Position numbers and translations under genes: made by a program. Below, piece after piece: positions 29,584 to 38,093 of a stretch of 64,000 nucleotides of DNA; position 1 is the first letter of the stretch, and each line of letters starts with the position of its first letter. Source of the DNA: Porphyridium purpureum (lineage: Eukaryota > Rhodophyta > Bangiophyceae > Porphyridiales > Porphyridiaceae). The stretch is from positions 2,170,001 to 2,234,000 of the forward strand of contig VRMN01000001.1 of the NCBI GenBank assembly GCA_008690995.1, in the 5' to 3' direction. The notes under the pieces are model-generated. The model saw nothing but the letters and a program-made list of their open reading frames with translations, did not search any database and had not been told where the DNA came from.

Positions 29584-31134
29584 TTATGGTTGTGTGCAGA
29601 TGTAGCAGCGGCCAGAGCCGACGCCACTGAGAACTAAATTACGTTTCGGATGCACGGCATTGACTGACATGACCGCGGTGATCAGCGGGTGAGAGTATCC
29701 GCCAACCTCCCAACTCAGTCTATACTCGGGCTTTGCAGCGTTGTCCTTCTCCGCAGAAAACACTTGCAGCGTGCGCTGGAGACTGCCGACGAGTAAGCTT
29801 TCCGAGTCAAAAAAGTCCACATTGAGAGGAGTCAGCCACCGCCCCGTCTGGTTGTTGTGCTTGATCGTGAACTGTGACGCATGCAGGTCAAAGGAGCTGC
29901 TAACCTTCCAGATGTGAATCAAGTCGTCAAAGCCAATTGACGCAACTTGTGTTCCACAAGGGGACCACTTCACGAAGCTCTGCACGCGGGAGCAGCAGTA
30001 CTCGCCTACTGGACCTGGAGGAGTCTTGGTCCGCTGCGATGGTTTTCCCCGCAGGAGGCGTCGATCCCACACTTTCACGGTAGCGTCCCGGTCGCTTGTG
30101 ACGAAATAGTTTTCGTCAGCAGGATTAACGTGGACTGTATGAACCTTCTTGCCCGGTAGAATACTGTACACTTCAGAGTCTGACGGGGTCCGCGGGTCAA
30201 AGAGGACCAGACGCCCGTAGCTGTCACTCGCCACCAGCTGCGAATTACTACTTGTGCGACCGGCACTGACTGCAGTGAAGGAAAAGCTCTGCAGATCATC
30301 CGATATATTCGCCCAAGGCGTTCTTCTGTCGCCACAAATGACATCGCTCACGGTTTCAGATTCTAGATCCAAGACCCGAATCAGACCATCGTAGCTACTC
30401 GTATACACGCGTTGCGTAGACTGACTGCAAGGAAGAATGCTTGTCACGGGAGCCGTGTGGAATTTGAATGTGCAAGCGGCGAGTCTGCTACTTTTGGATT
30501 TTTGAACGTCCCAGTTCCACACACCAACTTCCCCTTTCACCGACCCGGCAATACCGACAGCGCTATCACTTGCGAGAAAGGCCACCGAGTACGTCCTGTG
30601 GTCTAAGAGCTTTGCAACTTCCGTCTCGCTAGCAACATCCATGCCATCCCACTCTCTTTCAGAATGTTTCAACGGTGATTTTCGCGACAACTTGCTCCAC
30701 TTGCCAGCGAGGCATTCTACAATCCACTCGCGCAACTGTTCCTTCTCCTCGCTTTTGGCATCGATACGCGCGTCCGTGAATCCAGGCTGATCTCCGCGCA
30801 AGACGGATGTGAGCACCGCGTCACTGGTAATCGGCTCGGTCGCCGACGCGCGGAGTGGCTTTGTAGATACGGAGCTTTTAGACTCTGTGATAGCTTCGAG
30901 GTCCGTGGTGGCTGAAACTCCATTGCCCTCATCTTTCGCAGTGACGCCCTGCTGCCTCAAGGACCGCCGCAAGGGCTGCTCGGGCTCTGCAAGACGCTTC
31001 CTCTTTGCCGCCCCTGCCGACACCGGTTTCTTGAAAACTGTCGGAGCGGCCACGAGCGGCTCAATCTTGAGCTCTGCCAAGCGGCGCTTGTTCTCGAGCA
31101 AGCGCGCCTCGCGCAACTCTTCATAGCGTTCCAT
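29584..31134 (-). CDS. WD-repeat protein, WDR76/CMR1 family
   Basis: A 516-residue protein. The N terminus has the family's charged helix (MERYEELREARLLENKRRL) and the RRSLRQQG motif near residue 50. A C-terminal beta-propeller of about seven WD repeats follows (roughly 170-510): HTAPVTSILPCSQSTQRVYTS, SYDGLIRVLDLES, ATVKVWDRRLL, FDDLIHIWKV. CMR1/WDR76 proteins bind damaged DNA and chromatin in the nucleus. The frame is open upstream to 31413, but residues before ATG 31134 overlap the end of Listerin and are unlike the family. A GTACAGT motif at 31238 lies about 100 bases upstream, so the promoter seems to fit in the 119-base gap after Listerin. Confidence 0.88.
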   Translation of the reverse strand: MERYEELREARLLENKRRLAELKIEPLVAAPTVFKKPVSAGAAKRKRLAEPEQPLRRSLRQQGVTAKDEGNGVSATTDLEAITESKSSVSTKPLRASATEPITSDAVLTSVLRGDQPGFTDARIDAKSEEKEQLREWIVECLAGKWSKLSRKSPLKHSEREWDGMDVASETEVAKLLDHRTYSVAFLASDSAVGIAGSVKGEVGVWNWDVQKSKSSRLAACTFKFHTAPVTSILPCSQSTQRVYTSSYDGLIRVLDLESETVSDVICGDRRTPWANISDDLQSFSFTAVSAGRTSSNSQLVASDSYGRLVLFDPRTPSDSEVYSILPGKKVHTVHVNPADENYFVTSDRDATVKVWDRRLLRGKPSQRTKTPPGPVGEYCCSRVQSFVKWSPCGTQVASIGFDDLIHIWKVSSSFDLHASQFTIKHNNQTGRWLTPLNVDFFDSESLLVGSLQRTLQVFSAEKDNAAKPEYRLSWEVGGYSHPLITAVMSVNAVHPKRNLVLSGVGSGRCYICTQP

Positions 31135-31237
31135 CTGGACGGACGGATTCCTTTGCACGATACCCACTCGCCACCAGGTCAGCGTGCGCCCTTTTATGCC
31201 ACACAAGCGCGAAAAGGAATTTCGTTTGGTCAGTAGG

Positions 31238-31244
31238 GTACAGT
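31238..31244. promoter_or_regulatory. GTACAGT motif upstream of the WDR76-like gene
   Basis: One copy of the motif shared with other upstream regions in the window, 104 bases before ATG 31134 and 10 bases from the end of Listerin. Confidence 0.35.
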
Positions 31245-31253
31245 GCTTTGCCC

Positions 31254-34200
31254 TTACTGCATGGGAGACCGGCACAGGGGGCACGAGCTGCTGTTCGATG
31301 TGCTGAACCACTTGAGCAGGCAAGCCGAGTGGAACTTGTGCTTGCATGTCTTGCAGCGCATGGACGGCCGCGATGCGGTGGCGTAGTGCAGCACGTTGTA
31401 GCAGATGGGACATTCCTCCACGCCGGCAAAATGCTGGTCGAGCGTGGCGCGCCAGAACCCAACGGCATCGGCCAGCGTGCCGTCTGTCAGGGACACGAGT
31501 TTGGTCATACCTAGCACAGTCTTGTTCCAGCGTGCCTCGCTCATGCCTGTTCGGAGCGGCGCATGGATCTCCACAATACGCAGCGGGTACGCCTCAGGCA
31601 GTCGAATCACCACCTCGAGCGTGACATCCGAGAATGTGTACGCCGCCAAAATCTCGCGTGCAGCCACGCTACCACGCACACTCAGGTCCGCGTCCACACT
31701 GGGTACTGCCTGCGCGTCTCCAAATGTACCGCTGCTCGCATTCTCACGAATGACTCGGATTTCATCCTCAATCAGAGACGGTGCAATGCGGCGACTCACG
31801 AGAGCTTCGAGTTCTTTCGCGTCGCCGCGCGAACAACCGTCACTACCGGCCCACTGCCGCGACTGGGCAGGAAACAGCCGCAGGAAAAGCACCAAGGCGC
31901 GTGCATTCTCATACAAAATGGAGCGGCTGATGTCCATGTCACGTATCGCAGACGCCTCGAGGTCCCACTCGTCGCCGCTCTCGGGTATTGTCTGCTCCTG
32001 CAACGCATGGCGCGACCACATCAAAGTGACTTCCGCGACCCTGTCAGCGCCTTTCGCCTGTACAGTATTCGATTCATCTGTTTGAGCACGTGAAAGAAGC
32101 CGCACATGCAGCAGTACAAGCACGATCGCGCCAAGCGCCTTGCTGAGAACCTCTGGGTACATTTTGAAATACGCAGAAAATACGCGCTTGCGTGTGTGCA
32201 AACGGTCGAGCGCGCAATCGACGCGCAACAGCTCCAACAGAATGCGCCACATGCTGCAAAACCTGAAAAGCGAAAGTAGCTGTGACTCGGTCTCCGCGGT
32301 TTGATCAATACCGTCCATGTTGAGGAGGTGCTCAAGCGCGCTGTGTTGCGCAAAGCTCATCACCAAGCTTTCACTCAGCCACGACGGAACCAGACGTGCC
32401 ATGGCAGCCTCGTCATCTTGTTCCACCACGTGAGCTAGCGCACTGTCGCCCGGATCCATCGGTAAAATCGCCACAAGGAAGGCATGCCTTGACAACAGTG
32501 CTCGCGCGGCTGCTCGCACGAGCGGTCTGTGCGGCGTCGCCAAACAGCGCGAGAACGCTTTCCAACTAGCCACCGCACCAGCTTCCGTCTCCCTTTGAGA
32601 GGTTGCGTCGGAGTCCGTCGACTCACGTTGGCCATGGCGGGCCATTTCCCAGTATGCCTGCTCGGCATGGCTCAGAACATGTCCCGTGTAGTCAGAGCTC
32701 GTGTCGCTACCACTTCCAGTCTCCAGCAAAGCAAAAGCTGGGAAGCTGGACTCAAAGCATTCTCGCGCGTCTTGCCATAGGCTCGAAAGTCCAGCAGGAC
32801 CCAACACTGACTCGCGCTTAGCGTCAGTCCAATGCATAAGAATTTGTGTAGCGCACACGAGCCACGCAGCGCTCTGAACGACTGTGTCGAGATGCGAAAC
32901 GCTCTCTTTCTTACCGTCTGCCGGTGCCGATGGAAGCAGCGACGCAGATACCGATTGTGGCTGTAGTGCGTTGAGGAGATGGACGACCTCTTTGAGAAAT
33001 ACTTCCGCCTCATCACGAACAAAGTCGCTGCCGTCGTGTCGAGCGAGATCGCGCAGACTGGGCAACACCATGCCTGACAGAATACTGCCCTTCAGCAAGC
33101 ACTTATCCGGCATGGAAGCGATCCTCTGCTTCGCGAGCCACTCACGGAACTGGACCCGAATATTCTTCCTCATGCTTGCGGACACAAGGCCCTGCGAGCA
33201 GATGTGGCCCATTAGGAACAAGGCATCGGTTACCAAATTCTTGTGCCCTTGTTGACCCGCGGTCTGCTCTTCCACAACCCTAAATGCTTCATGATGGTCG
33301 CGTTTCTCCTGATAGCTCAATAAAGATCCAATGGCGAATGTGAGACATTTCGAAGATACTGCATCCCAAAAGGCGGGCGACCATCCTGCGTGCTCCTCTT
33401 CAATATTCTCCCCTTCTTCGAGCACCTCGGCTGCGGAACAAAAAGATCCCTGTGCCAAGGTCCACACACCTTCAGAGACCGCCAGCGAGTCTAGAACCCG
33501 CACAATGTGCGTGCTCGCGCATGCACTTTTTCTATCCCATTCCGGAGGGGAGGTTCTTGAAGAGAAGACCTGCAGGATCCACGTGTGTTCATTCCCGAGC
33601 AAGCGGGATCCTGTCGGGACGTCTGGGACTTTCGCAAACGCTGTGAATATATTCTGTAGACGCACGTACACCAATGAAGATGAAACCAGATCACTGCATT
33701 CGGTATTGGCAAGCACGCATGAGTAGTCAAGAATAGCATTCAGCATCGATAAGGCAACATTTGCTCGCAGCGGCGGCGATGTCGCTTCCAGTGTTCGGCA
33801 GATCCACTGCTCCGAAAAAGACTGGTGATCAGCGGTCCCATTCTGACCGCATTCGAGCAACAGCAGCCTCGCCAGCAGTGCAAACAGAGAATGTACGTAG
33901 CTATTTGGGTCCGTAAGGTTGTCACTTTCAAGTGCCTCTGCGTCACAATCGAACCCAAGAAGCATGTGCGGATTCCCGCAGAGCTGCAAAAATGGCTCAA
34001 ACAACGAGAACTGGCCATTGGCAAGCAGGCGTGAGCATATCCAAGTCAATGCGTGGCGCCGAAAGGCACGTTTGCGTTCCGTACACAAGTGCAAGTCCCC
34101 TGCTGCATCCTGTGGATTGATACGGGTGCTCAACGAAGAATCTACGTCATACACCAAAGCCAAAAAGTCTGCAACCAAACGGTAGACGAAAAGTTCGTCA

Positions 34201-37076
34201 CGGGAGTTTGATTCGCCTAGTACCATCTCATCAAGCAGCTCGAAAAACAAAGTGCATAGCTTGTCCGCCCCTGAAGCGCCGCTGTACCAGCCCACAGCAG
34301 TCACAACGGTCCTTTCAGGTCCCATCTGTTGATATGGATGAACTTCCTTAACCACTTGTGCTGTACCTTCACTCTCCCGCTCAGTGATTCTTGCAGAAGT
34401 CAGGCTATTGAGTATGGACGAGAAGCACAGTAGACGCATAGCCTCACTTGAGCAGCCTTCCCAATACGCTTCTTGAGTTGCAAATGTTCTCAACACTACC
34501 GAGATCGCCGCAGAAAAGGATGCCTGCTTTGCTGGCTGCTGCACACGGTCTCCATTCATCAAAGCAAACGCTGCGCTACGGGCGTGCTGGACTATGGAGC
34601 GCAAAAGGGAATCAAAATGAGCTACCCCGACCAAAATCGTAGCTGGGCTGCTCAGCAACACCGAGATATACTCGGAATACGTGCTGTCTGGCGTGCTATT
34701 GCTATACAGGCTTGCGCAATCCTCGCTCACGCACACGAACGCATCGCCTTGAATAGGACAAATCGCACTTCTCATTGCGCCGCCTTCGCGGCTTTCAAGC
34801 ACATTCACACATGCCACGAGCATCCATACAGTAACCCGAAGCGCTTTCTCGCTACCCTCCTCACCCTTGATCCTCTTGAAAAGCTGGACGACAGTTTGGC
34901 TCGCCCTTTCGACTTGCTTTTTGGCACCCATGGCCAGCTCCAACTCAAAGTACGCCCTTGCAGACATTCGGAATGCATCTTCGGATTCCGAAAACCCAAG
35001 CAGTGGAAGAATTTCATGAGCCAGCTCAAGAGACAACCGTTCAGAAAACTCAGAATGCTTCAGCGCGCAGCACAGTTTTACCTCGAGCGAGATCAACGTT
35101 GCACAACGGGAAGGATCCTTTGCACAGATAGGCGCAATGTCTTGAGCGTTGCGCAAGTCCTCTAGAGCCATGGACATGAAGCCGGAATTTCGATGCAAAT
35201 GTTCAAGGACCTGCCGCAACGCGAGCAGTCCTTCAGTTGTGAGAATCGAGGGCCAAAAACGTGCGACATGAATTGAAGGGTCAGCTTCATGTTTAGCTCC
35301 CCGCTGGGTCATCGACTCACAAAGGCTGTGCCAAAACGGTGACACTGCAGCTTCTTCAATGCTATCGAGGGCTTCAGCGAGACATTCAGCCGCATTCTGC
35401 ACTTGACACGATAGATCAGATTTCATCTGCCTCGCCAGCACTGGAACATTGAACCATACAAAAGCACTGACAGCGTCTTCAATCAGCTTATAAACGAATG
35501 ACGTTGTGGAAGAGCGCGACGCTCGGTTTGACCCTTCCTGTTCCATGTCTTCATCAAAGTGCACCAACTTTCGTCCCTTTGGTGTTATGATTGCAAAACG
35601 GATCATATTTCGCCATTCACGCCACAATCTCGTATCTAGCGCAGAAACAATGTCCCTTTTCTCTTTCATGACCTCTCCAATGAGTAGACCACTCATGCGC
35701 TCCAAAACGGATCTGAAAAGCTTGTCTACTCCGACTACTGACTCTGGAAGGAGGCTGCACAGAGGGAGTAGCGCTTCCAGCCATTCTTCCTGCGAAAACA
35801 GCGCTGGCGGTGACTGAGTGTCATTTCTCGTCGCGCCGCTGCTGCTTTGATACGTTTTCATACGAAGAGCTGCCAAGTTATCAAACTTGTGACCAAGAGC
35901 AACGCTCAACAGGTGTACTTCCGAGTCTTGAAGCGCATTGGCAGGTTCTGAGCCAAACGCAACCGCAGTCGAGCGCGTTTTCATGGCCACTAGAAGGAGA
36001 TCAAAGGCGCCGCGGATTGAATCACGCAGATTTTGAGGTGGTGACTGCTTTGAAGCGACTTTCATCAAAGCTAGCGAGAGAGAAACCGCCCGTGAACACG
36101 CGTCCGCAATCACACCACTCCCTATTCGGGCATCGTCGCCGCACAAAGAGAGCGTCGAGCAATAGCTCGATAGACCAAAATGCAACACTTCATCGCTTCT
36201 CCTGACTTTGCGGCACCATGCGTTACCAAAAAGGCTGGCAAGCGAAGTGTCGAATGTGCACGAATCCTCAAATCCAGTGTGCCTCTTGCTACACACCAAC
36301 GGCCACAAAGGTTCGCACAACGAGGCATTGAAGTACCCATGGAAGGCATGGATGACCATGTATGCCCGGTGCAAGGCTGGAAGAAGTGTCAACTCCAACA
36401 CATCCGGGTCCTTACACGATCCAATCTGAGCATGCACCGCGGCGAGTTCGTCAACCACAAATCTGATGATTTCGTCGCGAGCAAATGCGCAAAGCTTCTC
36501 CAACGCATTTTGACGCCCAAATGCGCAAGCTAAGCTGTCGCGTGCCGCGCTTTGGACTGAAGCCATTCGATCTGCTTGCGCTGCGAACCAGATGGGCACG
36601 GCAGCTTTCAGTGCGGCCTTCGCATCCTTTCCGAAGAGCACCACCATCTGGCCCATACAATGCAGCGCACATTCGCGCGCCTGCGCCGATTCAGACTCAA
36701 GCGCGAGGCGGCGAAATAAGCCTGCGTACGTGATCAGCAATGACCTACCGCTACCTGGCGAAAGCACGTCCTTCTTGTCGCGCACGACTACCTGCAGCGC
36801 GGCGCGCAGGTCTTGCAGCGCTTTTTCTCTCGTGACAGCATCCTTTTTTGCTGCGCGTTTCATCAGGGCCGCCAGCTGTGCGTGTTCCTCACTGACCTCG
36901 ACCGGGGCCCCAGGACTGGCTGCGTCCCACACGCCCGAGCTTGGTGCGCCCTTCGCCGAGCCGTCGCCCCCACTCCCAGATATTGTACTGGCCAGCTCGG
37001 CGAAAGAGAGCCCCTGTAGATGTTCTGGAAGCATTGCCGCCGCGCCGGACGAGGAAGCATACTTGTTTTTCCCCAT
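31254..37076 (-). CDS. LTN1: E3 ubiquitin ligase Listerin
   Basis: Ribosome quality control ligase that marks stalled nascent chains on the 60S subunit. The 1940-residue product starts MGKNKYASSSGAAA. A conserved N-terminal helical region follows (AALMKRAAKKDAVTREKAL near 75, then AGLFRRLALESE). A very long run of helical HEAT/ARM-like repeats fills the middle, with an RWD-like segment before the end (VVIRLPEAYPLRIVEI). The C-terminal variant RING is diagnostic: CPICYNVLHY, CKTCKHKFHSACLLKWF, CPLCRSP, ending two residues later. The length matches the family (1600-1800) or is slightly above it. An in-frame ATG 57 bases upstream (37133) is possible. The gene has no intron. Confidence 0.95.
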   Translation of the reverse strand: MGKNKYASSSGAAAMLPEHLQGLSFAELASTISGSGGDGSAKGAPSSGVWDAASPGAPVEVSEEHAQLAALMKRAAKKDAVTREKALQDLRAALQVVVRDKKDVLSPGSGRSLLITYAGLFRRLALESESAQARECALHCMGQMVVLFGKDAKAALKAAVPIWFAAQADRMASVQSAARDSLACAFGRQNALEKLCAFARDEIIRFVVDELAAVHAQIGSCKDPDVLELTLLPALHRAYMVIHAFHGYFNASLCEPLWPLVCSKRHTGFEDSCTFDTSLASLFGNAWCRKVRRSDEVLHFGLSSYCSTLSLCGDDARIGSGVIADACSRAVSLSLALMKVASKQSPPQNLRDSIRGAFDLLLVAMKTRSTAVAFGSEPANALQDSEVHLLSVALGHKFDNLAALRMKTYQSSSGATRNDTQSPPALFSQEEWLEALLPLCSLLPESVVGVDKLFRSVLERMSGLLIGEVMKEKRDIVSALDTRLWREWRNMIRFAIITPKGRKLVHFDEDMEQEGSNRASRSSTTSFVYKLIEDAVSAFVWFNVPVLARQMKSDLSCQVQNAAECLAEALDSIEEAAVSPFWHSLCESMTQRGAKHEADPSIHVARFWPSILTTEGLLALRQVLEHLHRNSGFMSMALEDLRNAQDIAPICAKDPSRCATLISLEVKLCCALKHSEFSERLSLELAHEILPLLGFSESEDAFRMSARAYFELELAMGAKKQVERASQTVVQLFKRIKGEEGSEKALRVTVWMLVACVNVLESREGGAMRSAICPIQGDAFVCVSEDCASLYSNSTPDSTYSEYISVLLSSPATILVGVAHFDSLLRSIVQHARSAAFALMNGDRVQQPAKQASFSAAISVVLRTFATQEAYWEGCSSEAMRLLCFSSILNSLTSARITERESEGTAQVVKEVHPYQQMGPERTVVTAVGWYSGASGADKLCTLFFELLDEMVLGESNSRDELFVYRLVADFLALVYDVDSSLSTRINPQDAAGDLHLCTERKRAFRRHALTWICSRLLANGQFSLFEPFLQLCGNPHMLLGFDCDAEALESDNLTDPNSYVHSLFALLARLLLLECGQNGTADHQSFSEQWICRTLEATSPPLRANVALSMLNAILDYSCVLANTECSDLVSSSLVYVRLQNIFTAFAKVPDVPTGSRLLGNEHTWILQVFSSRTSPPEWDRKSACASTHIVRVLDSLAVSEGVWTLAQGSFCSAAEVLEEGENIEEEHAGWSPAFWDAVSSKCLTFAIGSLLSYQEKRDHHEAFRVVEEQTAGQQGHKNLVTDALFLMGHICSQGLVSASMRKNIRVQFREWLAKQRIASMPDKCLLKGSILSGMVLPSLRDLARHDGSDFVRDEAEVFLKEVVHLLNALQPQSVSASLLPSAPADGKKESVSHLDTVVQSAAWLVCATQILMHWTDAKRESVLGPAGLSSLWQDARECFESSFPAFALLETGSGSDTSSDYTGHVLSHAEQAYWEMARHGQRESTDSDATSQRETEAGAVASWKAFSRCLATPHRPLVRAAARALLSRHAFLVAILPMDPGDSALAHVVEQDDEAAMARLVPSWLSESLVMSFAQHSALEHLLNMDGIDQTAETESQLLSLFRFCSMWRILLELLRVDCALDRLHTRKRVFSAYFKMYPEVLSKALGAIVLVLLHVRLLSRAQTDESNTVQAKGADRVAEVTLMWSRHALQEQTIPESGDEWDLEASAIRDMDISRSILYENARALVLFLRLFPAQSRQWAGSDGCSRGDAKELEALVSRRIAPSLIEDEIRVIRENASSGTFGDAQAVPSVDADLSVRGSVAAREILAAYTFSDVTLEVVIRLPEAYPLRIVEIHAPLRTGMSEARWNKTVLGMTKLVSLTDGTLADAVGFWRATLDQHFAGVEECPICYNVLHYATASRPSMRCKTCKHKFHSACLLKWFSTSNSSSCPLCRSPMQ

Positions 37077-37160
37077 TCTTCCTCCTCTTCGTGCTCCTTG
37101 TCCTCGGTCTGTCGTCCTCACCTCGCTTCCCATCGCGTCACGTCCACGTGCGCTCACTGA

Positions 37161-37192
37161 GTACAGCTCGAGCTCGGTACAGTTTGCTGTAC
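37161..37192. promoter_or_regulatory. GTACAG/CTGTAC cluster upstream of Listerin
   Basis: GTACAG at 37161-37166, GTACAGT at 37177-37183 and CTGTAC at 37187-37192, about 85-115 bases before ATG 37076. Confidence 0.4.
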
Positions 37193-37561
37193 TGAGGTAC
37201 ACTTGAATTGGTCGATCCATTGCACGCGCGGTTTCGCGATGAGCAAGGTTGAAGTTGAAGTGGAAAGACATTTGCGGCCCATTCGCGGCCGCTGCGCCCT
37301 TCCGCGAGCATGCAGTACACCGCGCTGGGCATAGGTGCACTTGAGAAAGTCGCATGTGATGCGACATGTGGTGCTTGGCCACCCACTCTCGGTTATCGGC
37401 ACCGTTCCGCCATCGCACGGTTGAGCACGGGTTCGCGCTTGCGGGCAATCATGTAGGCGCCGTTGCACACGCGTGCTCAGCGTGCCGCTGCCTGTAGGCT
37501 TTGACGGAAGAGCAGGATTTGTAGTTTTATCTGCTTGTCAAGTAAACGTCATTTCGCTTCA

Positions 37562-37583
37562 GTGTGTGTGTGTGTGTGTGTGT
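37562..37583. repeat. (GT)n microsatellite
   Basis: About eleven GT units. Confidence 0.9.
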
Positions 37584-37595
37584 TCAGCAAGCGGA

Positions 37596-37757
37596 ATGAG
37601 GTTCTCGACTTTGAAGCAGACTTTGGAGCGCGCACAAGAGAGGCGTCGACCTGTCGGGGAGGCGCAGGTGGAGAAATTGCTACTTGAGCGGATTGCGCAT
37701 GCGGCTGGGGCGTACGGGTGGCTCTGGCTGTGCGCATTGACGCGGCGCGCCACGTGA
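37596..37757 (+). CDS. Possible small ORF (53 aa)
   Basis: Not recognised. A charged helix (MRFSTLKQTLERAQERRR) is followed by a short hydrophobic end (AHAAGAYGWLWLCAL). Length alone does not prove coding; it is listed because its composition is protein-like and it stands free of other genes. Confidence 0.2.
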   Translation: MRFSTLKQTLERAQERRRPVGEAQVEKLLLERIAHAAGAYGWLWLCALTRRAT

Positions 37758-38093
37758 GCAACATGTAGCAGGCCGTGTGAATCTGTTCCGAGAGCCCATC
37801 ATTTGGGTGTCCGATTTGTCTTGTGCGTTCTGACGATGGCAAATACAGTTGCGAAAGGCCGCGCAAACAGAATCCGCTGCAGGTTCAGAATGAAAGACGA
37901 ACTTTGCGGTCTTGAGCTGGGAATAGCTGGTGCGCAGGAAGTCGTTCTTCCTCGGGCTCGAAGACACACTATACCTCGTTTCGGAGAAGTACAGTTCTTA
38001 GTGAACTGAGGTGGTTGGTGAGTCGTCGGATAAGGAATGTTGTGCCATGTTGCGAGGCACAAAGAGAGAGAATGTGTGTGTGAGAACTGGAAA

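Larger units (their letters stand above)
37077..38093. other. Divergent intergenic region, Listerin / Cys-His protein
   Basis: It holds a GTACAG/CTGTAC cluster at 37161-37192 on the Listerin side, a single GTACAGT at 37989-37995 on the other side, a (GT)n run at 37562-37583 and a possible small ORF at 37596-37757. Confidence 0.55.
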
